DNA of 64,000 nt from Bradyrhizobium sp. U87765 SZCCT0048 (GTDB lineage Bacteria; Pseudomonadota; Alphaproteobacteria; Rhizobiales; Xanthobacteraceae), in assembly GCF_018131225.1 (NCBI RefSeq), contig NZ_JAFCMM010000006.1:62001-126000 (forward strand), written 5' to 3'. The position numbers and the translations under genes were made by a program. Under the pieces are notes generated by a model. It was not told the DNA's origin and made no database searches. It saw only the letters and a program-made list of their open reading frames with translations. Positions 8,318 to 15,812 of the stretch are shown here, piece after piece (positions within the stretch are counted from its first letter, which is position 1; the number at the start of each line of letters is the position of its first letter).

Positions 8318-9055
8318 TCAGTCTTCGATCATGCGCGTCAGTGCCGCGATCGCCGGCGCCAGCACGGCGCGCGCGGCGTCGGCGGCGCGGTCGGGATCGC
8401 GCTGCACGATGGCGGTGACGATCGCGGCATGGTCGGCGGCGTCGGGTTCGGGGAGGTTGTGCTCGATCAGCGATGAGCGCACGTTGAGCAACACCGCCGT
8501 CGAGAAGTAGCGATACAATTCCTCCAGCGCGCTGTTGTGGGCAGCCCGCGCCACCGCGACATGGAAGGCGATGTCGCTGGTGACGAAGGCGTCGAAATCA
8601 TCGTCCTTCGAGATCGCGTTGCGGGCATCGAGCGTCTGCTGCAGCCGCAGGAGATCCTCCGCCGTCGCGCGCGTCGCGGCGAGGCGCGCCGCCTCAGTCT
8701 CCAGCACCACGCGCAGCTCGAAGTGGTCGCGCAGGCTGGCGCGGCTGACACGGCGCATGATCTCCGCGGGATCGACGCTGGAGCGCACATAGGTGCCGTC
8801 GCCCTGGCGCACCTCCAGCATCCGTGCATGGGACAGCACCCGCACCGCCTCGCGCACGGTGTTGCGGCCGACCTGCAGCATCTCCGCGAGCTCGGCTTCC
8901 TTGGGAATGCGCTCGCCGACCTTCCAGACACCGCTCTCCACCTGGGAGCGGATCAGGTCGATCGCCGATTCCACCAGCGAGCGGCGGGGAACCTGCGGCA
9001 GGGCCGGAGACAATCCCGGCGGCTGATCCGGCGGCGAGGCGGGCGGTGGGGTCAT
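8318..9055 (-). CDS. GntR-family (FadR/FCD type) transcriptional regulator
   Basis: A 245-residue repressor-type regulator. The N-terminal winged HTH is at about residues 25-95 (WKVGERIPKEAELAEMLQVGRNTVREAVRVL), followed by an all-helical FCD ligand domain with the metal-binding-type pattern FELRVVLETEAARLAA ... DIAFHVAVARAAHN. It is divergently transcribed from the efflux operon at 9168. Two copies of a GGGATSATCCC-like palindrome occupy the shared promoter region, one near its own start and one over the efflux promoter. It therefore probably represses the exporter until an aromatic or carboxylic ligand binds, and represses itself. Confidence 0.9.
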   Translation of the reverse strand: MTPPPASPPDQPPGLSPALPQVPRRSLVESAIDLIRSQVESGVWKVGERIPKEAELAEMLQVGRNTVREAVRVLSHARMLEVRQGDGTYVRSSVDPAEIMRRVSRASLRDHFELRVVLETEAARLAATRATAEDLLRLQQTLDARNAISKDDDFDAFVTSDIAFHVAVARAAHNSALEELYRYFSTAVLLNVRSSLIEHNLPEPDAADHAAIVTAIVQRDPDRAADAARAVLAPAIAALTRMIED

Positions 9056-9078
9056 GGCGGTTCCGTATCACGATTGAG

Positions 9079-9089
9079 GGGATCATCCC
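9079..9089. promoter_or_regulatory. Candidate GntR operator 1
   Basis: Perfect palindrome GGGATCATCCC within a longer near-symmetric TGAGG ... CCTCA frame (9075-9095). It lies 24 bases upstream of the regulator start and upstream of the efflux promoter. Its complement shares GGATGATCCC with operator 2. Centre-to-centre distance is 53 bp, about five helical turns. Confidence 0.6.
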
Positions 9090-9106
9090 ACCTCAGGGCG
9101 TTCGGG

Positions 9107-9136
9107 TTGACTTGGGCGCGAAACTAAACATAGGAT
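9107..9136 (+). promoter_or_regulatory. Predicted sigma70-type promoter of the efflux operon
   Basis: TTGACT at 9107-9112, an 18-base spacer, then TAGGAT at 9131-9136. Operator 2 overlaps the -10 element, as expected for a repressed promoter. Confidence 0.55.
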
Positions 9137-9147
9137 GATCCCATCAT
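9132..9147. promoter_or_regulatory. Candidate GntR operator 2 over the efflux -10 region
   Basis: AGGATGATCCC at 9132-9142 matches operator 1 in inverted orientation. A second overlapping perfect inverted repeat ATGAT-CCC-ATCAT spans 9135-9147. It lies 20 bases upstream of the exporter start codon. Confidence 0.6.
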
Positions 9148-9167
9148 AAAAGACAAAACCCAGGGCG

Positions 9168-11306
9168 ATGTCGAGAGTCGGGTTGGAGCGGGCGCCGTCG
9201 CGCCCGGAATTGCTGCTGCGGGACGGGATCAGCGGACGGGCGGCGACGCCCGCCGCGGCCCTGATCGCCATGCGCCGTTTCAGTGCGCGGGCCGTCGCTG
9301 TCGTCGAGCGCCATGGCCGGGCGATCGACCTGTTCACCCCGCAGTGGGCCTATGTCGGCCGCTCGGTGCTGGCGGCGGCGCTAGCGCTCGGGCTCGCCTA
9401 CCTTCTTGAACTGGAGACGCCGTATTCGGCGGCGTCCACGGTGCTGCTGATCGCCAATCCCAACCATGGCGCGGTGCTGGCCAAGGGGACATGGCGCGCC
9501 ATCGGCACGCTGGCCGGCGCCGTGATTGCCATCGCGCTGATGGCGCTGTTCGCCCAGATGCCGGCGCTGTTCCTGCTTGGCTTCGGTGCGTGGCTCGGCC
9601 TGTGCGCCGCCGCGGCGACGCTGCTGCGTCACTTCCGCGCCTCGGGCGCGGCGGTCGCCGGCTACACCATCGGCCTTGCCACCTATGGCGCGCTGGAAGC
9701 GCCGGACCTCACGCTTGACCACACCCTCGGCCGCGTCGCGACCGTGGTGCTGGGCGTGGTCTGCGCCGGCGTCGTCACCGCGCTGCTGTCGCCGCGGAGC
9801 ACGCGGGCGCGGCTCGCGGCGCGCCTTTCGCAGCTGTCGGCCGAGGTCGGCCGCGTGCTGCTGGCGCGGCTGTCGCGCCAGGAGGATGGCGTCGGGGACG
9901 ATGCGCCGTCCGGGCTCGGCGCCGACATCGTCGCCGTCGACGATCTCCTCGCGCTCGCCGCGGCGGAATCAGCCGATGTCGCCGGGCGTGCCGGTGCGGT
10001 GCGCGAGGGCGCGGCCGCGCTGATCGCCGCGCTCGCTGCGGCCGCCACGCTGCCGTGCCGGTCGGATGCAGAGCCGTCACCTGTCGCCGCCGCGCGCGCC
10101 TGTGCCGGTGCTGCGATGGCGGGCGCGGTGGGCGCGCTCACCGCGGGTCCCACGGGCGTTGCCGCCGCGCGCCTCGTGCTGGTCACCGCGCGCGCCGATC
10201 TCATGCGCTTGACGGCGCAGGCTGAGGACGGCGACGACGCGGCCGCCCTTGTCGCGGCCGAGCGCATCAGTGAGGCGGTCGCCGACTATCTCGCCGCGCT
10301 CGACGGGCTGGCCGTGCTGCAGGGCGCGCCGGCGCCGCGCTCGCGCCGCCGTGCCGTGCCGTTTCATCGCGACCTGCGCGGCGCGCTCGACAACGGCGCG
10401 CGGGCGATGCTCGCGATCGTGCTCGCCGGCGCGCTGTGGATCGCCACCGGCTGGAACGGCGGTCCGCTGATGCTGCTGGTGCTCGCGCCCTATACCGTGC
10501 TGCTGGCGATGACCGGCAATCCCGCCGCCGGCGCGGTCGAATTCATCAAGGGCACCATTGTTGCCGTGCCGGCGGCGATCGTCTGCGCCTTCGTCGTGCT
10601 GCCGCGCGTCGACGGCTTTGCGCTGCTGATCGTCGCGCTGGCGCCGTTCTGGGCGGCGGGACTCTACACGACCACCATTCCCCGCTACGCGCCGGCCGGG
10701 CTCGCCTATCTCGTCGCCTTCAACACCCTGGTCGGCGCCGGCAATCCCATGATCTTCGATCTCGCCGCCTGTCTCAACCAGGCCGCCGGCTGGCTGGTCG
10801 CGGTGTTCGTCACGCTGCTCGCCTTCCGCGTCCTGCTGCCGCGCGATCCCGCCCGCGAAGCGCAGCGCATCGCAACTGCGGCCGTCACCGATGCCCGCGC
10901 GCTGCTGAGGCGCGCCGCTGCAACCGACCGCATCGCCTTTGCCCATCTGCAGCACCACCGCCTGGCGCGCATCGCCTTGCTGCTCAGGGGCGCGCCGGGG
11001 GCCGCGGCGCTGATGGCGCAGGTGCAGGACGCGCTGCATCTCGGGCGCGCGGCCCAGCGCATTCGTGCTGGCGCCGCCGTCGATCCGCAGGCCTGTCGGC
11101 GCGCGATCGACGGGCTGGCGGAGCTGGCGCGGGATGCCGCGCCGGCGGACGCGGCGCGCCGCATCGCCGCCGATCTCGCTGCGGCGACGCCGTCCGGCAT
11201 GGCCGCTGCGCGCCACCGCCTGATCATGGCGTTCCACGAGATCGCCGCGCTCGCCGATGGCGGCCGTGGAGCGCCGACACCTCTCGCCGGAGATCGCCGA
11301 TGCTGA
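9168..11306 (+). CDS. aaeB: FUSC-family efflux transporter (AaeB-like aromatic acid exporter)
   Basis: A 712-residue inner-membrane protein. Two hydrophobic blocks (about residues 65-210 and 405-560) are each followed by a long soluble helical region, the usual FUSC/AaeB architecture. It should extrude aromatic carboxylates or similar compounds together with a membrane fusion protein. The next two genes are the AaeX-like small protein (7-bp overlap) and the AaeA-like adaptor, the standard three-gene set. Regulated in all likelihood by the divergent GntR protein. The substrate is inferred from the family only. Confidence 0.87.
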   Translation: MSRVGLERAPSRPELLLRDGISGRAATPAAALIAMRRFSARAVAVVERHGRAIDLFTPQWAYVGRSVLAAALALGLAYLLELETPYSAASTVLLIANPNHGAVLAKGTWRAIGTLAGAVIAIALMALFAQMPALFLLGFGAWLGLCAAAATLLRHFRASGAAVAGYTIGLATYGALEAPDLTLDHTLGRVATVVLGVVCAGVVTALLSPRSTRARLAARLSQLSAEVGRVLLARLSRQEDGVGDDAPSGLGADIVAVDDLLALAAAESADVAGRAGAVREGAAALIAALAAAATLPCRSDAEPSPVAAARACAGAAMAGAVGALTAGPTGVAAARLVLVTARADLMRLTAQAEDGDDAAALVAAERISEAVADYLAALDGLAVLQGAPAPRSRRRAVPFHRDLRGALDNGARAMLAIVLAGALWIATGWNGGPLMLLVLAPYTVLLAMTGNPAAGAVEFIKGTIVAVPAAIVCAFVVLPRVDGFALLIVALAPFWAAGLYTTTIPRYAPAGLAYLVAFNTLVGAGNPMIFDLAACLNQAAGWLVAVFVTLLAFRVLLPRDPAREAQRIATAAVTDARALLRRAAATDRIAFAHLQHHRLARIALLLRGAPGAAALMAQVQDALHLGRAAQRIRAGAAVDPQACRRAIDGLAELARDAAPADAARRIAADLAAATPSGMAAARHRLIMAFHEIAALADGGRGAPTPLAGDRRC

Positions 11307-11494
11307 GCGAAGTCAACATCGCCGGCGTCTACCTGCCGCCGTTCCTGGTCTACGCCTGCGCCACCGTGCCGCTGTTCCTGCTGCTGCGCCATGGTCTCGT
11401 CCGCCTCGGCGTGCTGCGACGGGTGTGGCATCCGGCGCTGTTTGAATTCGGCCTGTCGCTTTCGCTTCTCACCCTGCTGCTGTTGTTGTTCTGA
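11300..11494 (+). CDS. aaeX: DUF1656 small membrane protein (AaeX-like)
   Basis: A 64-residue protein with two hydrophobic helices (IAGVYLPPFLVYACATVPLFLLL and the C-terminal FGLSLSLLTLLLLLF). The opening E-x-x-I-x-G-V-Y-L-P-P-F matches the DUF1656/AaeX family, found next to AaeA/AaeB exporters. The start overlaps the aaeB-like stop and its own stop shares an A with the next ATG, indicating tight translational coupling. Confidence 0.88.
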   Translation: MLSEVNIAGVYLPPFLVYACATVPLFLLLRHGLVRLGVLRRVWHPALFEFGLSLSLLTLLLLLF

Positions 11495-12420
11495 TGAAAA
11501 TCGGCTCCGCAAGACCGCTCGTCCGCATTCTCCTCACCCTTGCCATGACCGCCGCGACGTGCGCGCTGGTCGCGTTGCTGTGGCGCGAATACGTGCTGTC
11601 GCCGTGGACGCGCGACGGCCGCGTCAGCGCCGAGGTGGTGCAGGTCGCGCCGGAGGTCTCCGGCACCGTGGCGGAGGTGCGCGTCGCCGACAACCAGCGT
11701 GTCCGCCGCGGCGACGTGCTCTATGTCATCGATCCCGAGCGCTTTCGCCTCGCGCTCGATGATGCCGAAGCCGATCTCGATGCGAGGGAGCGGCAGGCGA
11801 TCCTGAAGGCCGCGATCGCCGATCGTCGCCGGCGTCTCCAGAGCGGCGTGGTGTCGGCGGAGGATCTCGAACAGACCACCGGCGCCGCCGCCGTCGCCGA
11901 CGCCGATGCCCGTCGGGCGCGCGCGGCGCGCGATCTCGCGCGGCTCAACCTTGCGCGCGCCACCGTGCGGGCGCCGGTCGATGGCTTCGTCACCAACCTG
12001 CGCATGCGGCCGGGCGATTACGCCACCGCCGGCGTTCGCAAGCTCGCCGTGCTCGATGCCGACAGCTTCTGGATCACCGGCTATTTCGAGGAGACCAAGC
12101 TGCGCGGCATTGGCGTCGGCGATGTCGCCGAGATTCGGCTGATGGGCAACGACGCGCCGGTGCGCGGCCATGTCGAGAGCATCGGTCATGGCATCGCCGA
12201 CGCCAACGACAGCCCCGATCATCTCGGCCTGCCGAGCGTCAATCCGGTGTTCAGCTGGGTGCGGCTGGCGCAGCGCATTCCCGTGCGCATCCACATCGAT
12301 GACGTGCCACACGGCGTGCAGCTTGCAGCCGGCATGACCTGCAGTGTCGCGATCCGGCCGCATGACGGCGCGCCGCATGCGCGCGGCCGCCTCGTGTCGT
12401 GGCTGCACGCGGTGATGTGA
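11494..12420 (+). CDS. aaeA: HlyD/EmrA-family membrane fusion protein (AaeA-like)
   Basis: A 308-residue periplasmic adaptor. An N-terminal membrane anchor (about 10-30) is followed by a biotinyl-lipoyl-like half (VQVAPEVSGTVAEVRVADNQRVRRGDVLYVID), a short coiled-coil hairpin, the second half (RATVRAPVDGFVTNLRMRPGDYA) and a beta-barrel domain ending in PVRIHIDDVPHGVQLAAGMTC. It links the FUSC exporter to an outer-membrane channel. ATG overlaps the previous stop. Last gene of the operon. Confidence 0.9.
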   Translation: MKIGSARPLVRILLTLAMTAATCALVALLWREYVLSPWTRDGRVSAEVVQVAPEVSGTVAEVRVADNQRVRRGDVLYVIDPERFRLALDDAEADLDARERQAILKAAIADRRRRLQSGVVSAEDLEQTTGAAAVADADARRARAARDLARLNLARATVRAPVDGFVTNLRMRPGDYATAGVRKLAVLDADSFWITGYFEETKLRGIGVGDVAEIRLMGNDAPVRGHVESIGHGIADANDSPDHLGLPSVNPVFSWVRLAQRIPVRIHIDDVPHGVQLAAGMTCSVAIRPHDGAPHARGRLVSWLHAVM

Positions 12421-12430
12421 CGCGCACGCG

Positions 12431-12450
12431 CGCGCCACGCTTGTGGCGCG
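12431..12450 (+). terminator. GC hairpin after the efflux operon
   Basis: Perfect CGCGCCAC-GCTT-GTGGCGCG stem-loop 11 bases after the aaeA-like stop. There is no T run, so its role as a terminator is tentative. Confidence 0.45.
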
Positions 12451-12539
12451 GCGAGTGCGGGAGGGATGCGGAAGGGGCGGAGGATCGGAGTATGCCCCGC
12501 ACGTGGACGTGCAGGGCGCGCGGGAGCAGCCGCCGGAGA

Positions 12540-12806
12540 CTAGACGGGCACCATGAATTCTAGGCCGATGATCGATTCGTCGCGCCACACCAGGCGGCAA
12601 TGGGTGACCTTGCGGACATCGCGGGAGAACGCGAGGCGGACCTTGCCGCTCACGGGATTGGTGTCGTGCACCCGGATACGCGCGCCGCCGTTCGACAGGT
12701 CGAGCACCGTGCACTTGCGCCGGGCGAAACCGCCGTCGAGCATCATCCAGGCGTCGTGGTCGGTCTTCACCCGCTTCTTGCGAGCTTCCTTGCGGTTGGT
12801 TGCCAT
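12540..12806 (-). CDS. PilZ-domain protein
   Basis: An 88-residue single-domain PilZ protein, likely a cyclic-di-GMP receptor. The RxxxR motif is R5-K-E-A-R9 near the N-terminus and the second motif is DLSNGG, both needed for ligand binding in the family. Short isolated PilZ proteins like this are common in Bradyrhizobium relatives. The upstream 125 bases before the next gene contain an AT-rich stretch and no other frame. Confidence 0.9.
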   Translation of the reverse strand: MATNRKEARKKRVKTDHDAWMMLDGGFARRKCTVLDLSNGGARIRVHDTNPVSGKVRLAFSRDVRKVTHCRLVWRDESIIGLEFMVPV

Positions 12807-12931
12807 GTTCACTGCTCCGTTGCCAGAGCCTTGTGATAGCGGACAACACTTGCGGAAAATTTGAAGCAATTGCCACCAGGGCGGGATACCAATTAAGACC
12901 CCGTTTACCATGATGGTTCCGGCCGTTCTGC

Positions 12932-13153
12932 TCAGGGCTCGCCGCGCGAGCCGAGATAGGAGCGATGCAGCAGCGCCAGCACGCTGCCGCCGGTCACAGC
13001 GCCCAGCAGATAGATCACGATCACCAGGACCGCGAGCGGCAGCCGCGCGCTGAAGCCGAGGAACGACATCGTCACCAGCATCAGGTTCTGGAACGCGAAC
13101 ACGATGGTCACGAGCGCGAACAGCGCGATGACGCACAGATGGACCCAGCGCAT
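12932..13153 (-). CDS. LapA-domain (DUF1049) small membrane protein
   Basis: A 73-residue protein with two transmembrane helices (VIALFALVTIVFAFQN and LAVLVIVIYLLGAVTGGSVLALL) separated by a short loop, matching the lipopolysaccharide-assembly-protein-A domain. The conserved FAFQN and the TGGSV-type glycine helix are present. It lies 39 bases downstream of the HdeD-like gene on the same strand and may be co-transcribed with it. Function in these bacteria is unproven. Confidence 0.82.
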   Translation of the reverse strand: MRWVHLCVIALFALVTIVFAFQNLMLVTMSFLGFSARLPLAVLVIVIYLLGAVTGGSVLALLHRSYLGSRGEP

Positions 13154-13192
13154 GCGCGCTCCTTCCCGATGATGGCGGATGCTGTCGTTCGT

Positions 13193-13768
13193 TCAGTGAT
13201 GGCGGCGCAGGCCGAGGCCGAGGCTGACCCAGCCGGCGCCGGCGATGATCAGGTCGATGCCGAGGAACATGCCGAGAATATAGAGGCTCGACACCGGCCA
13301 GCGCGCGAGGATCAAAACGCCGAGCACCGCGGTGATGATGCCGGAGACCGCGACCCAGCCCCACGGCTTCTGGTCCTTCATGCCGAAAGCGAGCACGATA
13401 CGCATCACGCCGGAGGCGACGAGCGATGCGCCGAGGATCAGCGTCAGCAGTGCGGCGGCGAGCAGCGGATTCTCGAAGGTGACGAAGCCGGCGACGACAT
13501 AGAGGACGCCGAGCAGCGCCCACAGCAGGAACTTGCCCCAGCTCTTGAACTGGAAGGCGCCGATCACCTCGGCGACGCCGGCGACGATCATCATCGCGCC
13601 GACGACGATGACGCTGGCGACGGTCGCCATCACCACGCTGCCGAGCGCGATGAAGCCGGTGACGAGATAGACGACGCCGAGGGCGACGATCCAGCCCCAT
13701 TTGGCGCGCAGCGGCGCGATCCCGGCACGCAGGTCGTTCGGTTTGAGATTGTCGGCGGTGGTGCTCAT
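13193..13768 (-). CDS. HdeD-family (DUF308) membrane protein
   Basis: A 191-residue integral membrane protein with about six hydrophobic helices arranged as repeated pairs. Typical HdeD/DUF308 phrases such as GVVYLVTGFIALGSVV and GVLYVVAGFVTFENPLLAA are visible. HdeD is linked to acid resistance in enterobacteria; in alphaproteobacteria the role is unknown. The ATG at 13768 is preceded by GGAG. The gap to the right (13769-14090) holds no gene, only the formate dehydrogenase promoter region. Confidence 0.85.
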   Translation of the reverse strand: MSTTADNLKPNDLRAGIAPLRAKWGWIVALGVVYLVTGFIALGSVVMATVASVIVVGAMMIVAGVAEVIGAFQFKSWGKFLLWALLGVLYVVAGFVTFENPLLAAALLTLILGASLVASGVMRIVLAFGMKDQKPWGWVAVSGIITAVLGVLILARWPVSSLYILGMFLGIDLIIAGAGWVSLGLGLRRHH

Positions 13769-14029
13769 GACGTTCTCCGAGTTGAATGATCCGGGATCTT
13801 CGTCTGCAAACCCGTTCGAGACTAACCAACCTGCCGGATCGACGACAGGCATTTTTCTTGAGGCCGACGGGGGGCGCGATGCGCTGGATCAAGGCGGCCG
13901 GCCGGGCGGCACCATGATGCAGCCGCGCGCTTGCGTCGCATCGTCGGCTCACCGCCGCGGATCGCGCGAGGCCGATGGTGCGTTAAGCTGAGGTCGGGAC
14001 GGCGCGCCGGAGATGAGGCGAAATGGCGC

Positions 14030-14048
14030 TTGGCATCTGGCATGCCAA
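14030..14048. promoter_or_regulatory. Inverted repeat upstream of the formate dehydrogenase operon
   Basis: Perfect TTGGCAT-CTGGC-ATGCCAA, 42 bases before the fdsGB start. A symmetric 19-bp site at this distance is a good operator candidate, though no regulator gene adjoins it. Confidence 0.5.
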
Positions 14049-14090
14049 TGTTTAGAATCGCTCAAATCGTTGTCGGGATGGGCCAATCCG

Positions 14091-15812
14091 ATGAGCAGTC
14101 ATGACGTTCACCAAGTCCGAGCCTTCGACCATCCCGGCGAGGGGCGGCGGCGGGCGAAGGCGACGCCGAAGGGTCGCCAGGTCGATCCGCAGGCCGCGCA
14201 CGAGATCGCGGAGCTGCTCGGCGAGCGGCCGCGGCGGCGCGATCTGCTGATCGAGCATCTCCATCTGATCCAGGACACGTTTCATCAGATTTCCGCGGCG
14301 CACCTTGCGGCACTGGCCGACGAGATGCGGCTGTCATTCGCCGAGGTGTTCGAGACCGCGACGTTCTATGCCCATTTCGACGTGGTGAAGGAGGGCGATC
14401 CGGCGATCCCGCCGCTCACTATTCGCGTCTGCGACTCGCTGACCTGCGCCATGCTCGGCGGCGAGGAACTGCTGCGCCAGTTGCAGCGCAGCGCCGGTCC
14501 GGGCGTGCGGGTGGTGCGCGCGCCCTGCGTCGGCCGCTGCGACACCGCGCCCGCGGCCGAGGTCGGTCACAACTTCATCGACCATGCGACGGTGGCCAGT
14601 GTGCTCGCCGCGGCGAAGGCGGGCGACACCCACGCCCATCTGCCCGCGGCGATCGGTTACGACGCCTCTGTCGCTGGCGGCGGCTATCAGGTCTTGCGGC
14701 GGCTGCGCGCGGGAACGCTGTCCCGCGACGACGTGCTCAAGGTGCTCGACGATGCCAGCCTGCGCGGCCTCGGCGGCGCCGGCTTTCCCACGGGGCGCAA
14801 GTGGCGTGCGGTGCTCGGCGAGCCCGGACCGCGCCTGATGGCGATCAATGGCGACGAGGGCGAACCCGGCACCATCAAGGACCGCTACTATCTCGAAACC
14901 GATCCGCATCGCTTTCTCGAGGGCATGCTGATCGCCGCCCATGTGGTGGAAGCGGCCGACGTCTACATCTACCTGCGCGACGAATATCCCGCGGCGCGCG
15001 CCATTCTGGAGCGCGAAATCGCGCTGCTGCGGCAGCATCTGCCCGGGGGCCCCGCGCTGCACATGCGGCGCGGCGCCGGCGCCTATATCTGCGGCGAGGA
15101 ATCCTCGCTGCTGGAGAGCATCGAGGGCAAGCGCGGCCTGCCGCGGCACAAGCCGCCGTATCCGTTTCAAGTCGGCCTGTTCGGCCGGCCGACGCTGATC
15201 AACAATGTCGAGACGTTGTTCTGGGTGCGCGATCTCGTCGAGAAGGGCGCGGCGTGGTGGACGTCCCACGGCCGCAACGAGCGCAAGGGCCTGCGCAGCT
15301 TTTCGGTGTCGGGGCGGGTCAGGGAGCCCGGCATGAAGCTCGCGCCCGCAGGCATCACCGTGCGCGAGCTGATCGATGAGTTCTGCGGCGGCATGGCGGA
15401 CGGACACAGCTTTCGCGCCTACCTGCCGGGCGGCGCGTCCGGCGGCATCCTGCCGGCGTCGATGGCCGACATTCCTCTCGATTTCGGCACGCTTGAAAAA
15501 TACGGCTGCTTCATCGGCTCGGCGGCGATCGTCATCCTCTCCGACAAGGACGATGTGAGGGCCGCCGCGCTCAACCTGATGAAGTTCTTCGAGGACGAGA
15601 GCTGCGGCCAGTGCACGCCGTGCCGTGTCGGCACGCAGAAAGCGGCGCTGTTGATGGAACAGCGCGTCTGGGACCGCGATCTGCTCGAGGAGCTGAGCCA
15701 GGCGATGCGCGATGCCTCGATCTGCGGCCTCGGCCAGGCGGCGTCGAATCCGCTGACCACCGTCATCAAGTATTTTCCGGATGAATTCGCGCCCAGGGAG
15801 GCCGCCGAATGA
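14091..15812 (+). CDS. NAD-dependent formate dehydrogenase, fused gamma-beta subunit (FdsG-FdsB)
   Basis: A 573-residue fusion. Residues about 40-195 are a NuoE/FdsG thioredoxin-like [2Fe-2S] domain (CDSLTC ... CVGRC ligands). The rest is a NuoF/FdsB diaphorase: GLGGAGFPTGRKW for FMN, GDEGEPGTIKDR for NAD(H), and the [4Fe-4S] ligands ESCGQCTPCRVGT plus a later SICGLGQ cysteine. It passes electrons from the molybdenum subunit to NAD. Start chosen at 14091, where MSSHDVHQVR begins. The next start overlaps its stop by four bases. Separate fdsG and fdsB genes are the better known arrangement. No fdsD or fdsC/fdhD lies beside the pair. Confidence 0.92.
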   Translation: MSSHDVHQVRAFDHPGEGRRRAKATPKGRQVDPQAAHEIAELLGERPRRRDLLIEHLHLIQDTFHQISAAHLAALADEMRLSFAEVFETATFYAHFDVVKEGDPAIPPLTIRVCDSLTCAMLGGEELLRQLQRSAGPGVRVVRAPCVGRCDTAPAAEVGHNFIDHATVASVLAAAKAGDTHAHLPAAIGYDASVAGGGYQVLRRLRAGTLSRDDVLKVLDDASLRGLGGAGFPTGRKWRAVLGEPGPRLMAINGDEGEPGTIKDRYYLETDPHRFLEGMLIAAHVVEAADVYIYLRDEYPAARAILEREIALLRQHLPGGPALHMRRGAGAYICGEESSLLESIEGKRGLPRHKPPYPFQVGLFGRPTLINNVETLFWVRDLVEKGAAWWTSHGRNERKGLRSFSVSGRVREPGMKLAPAGITVRELIDEFCGGMADGHSFRAYLPGGASGGILPASMADIPLDFGTLEKYGCFIGSAAIVILSDKDDVRAAALNLMKFFEDESCGQCTPCRVGTQKAALLMEQRVWDRDLLEELSQAMRDASICGLGQAASNPLTTVIKYFPDEFAPREAAE

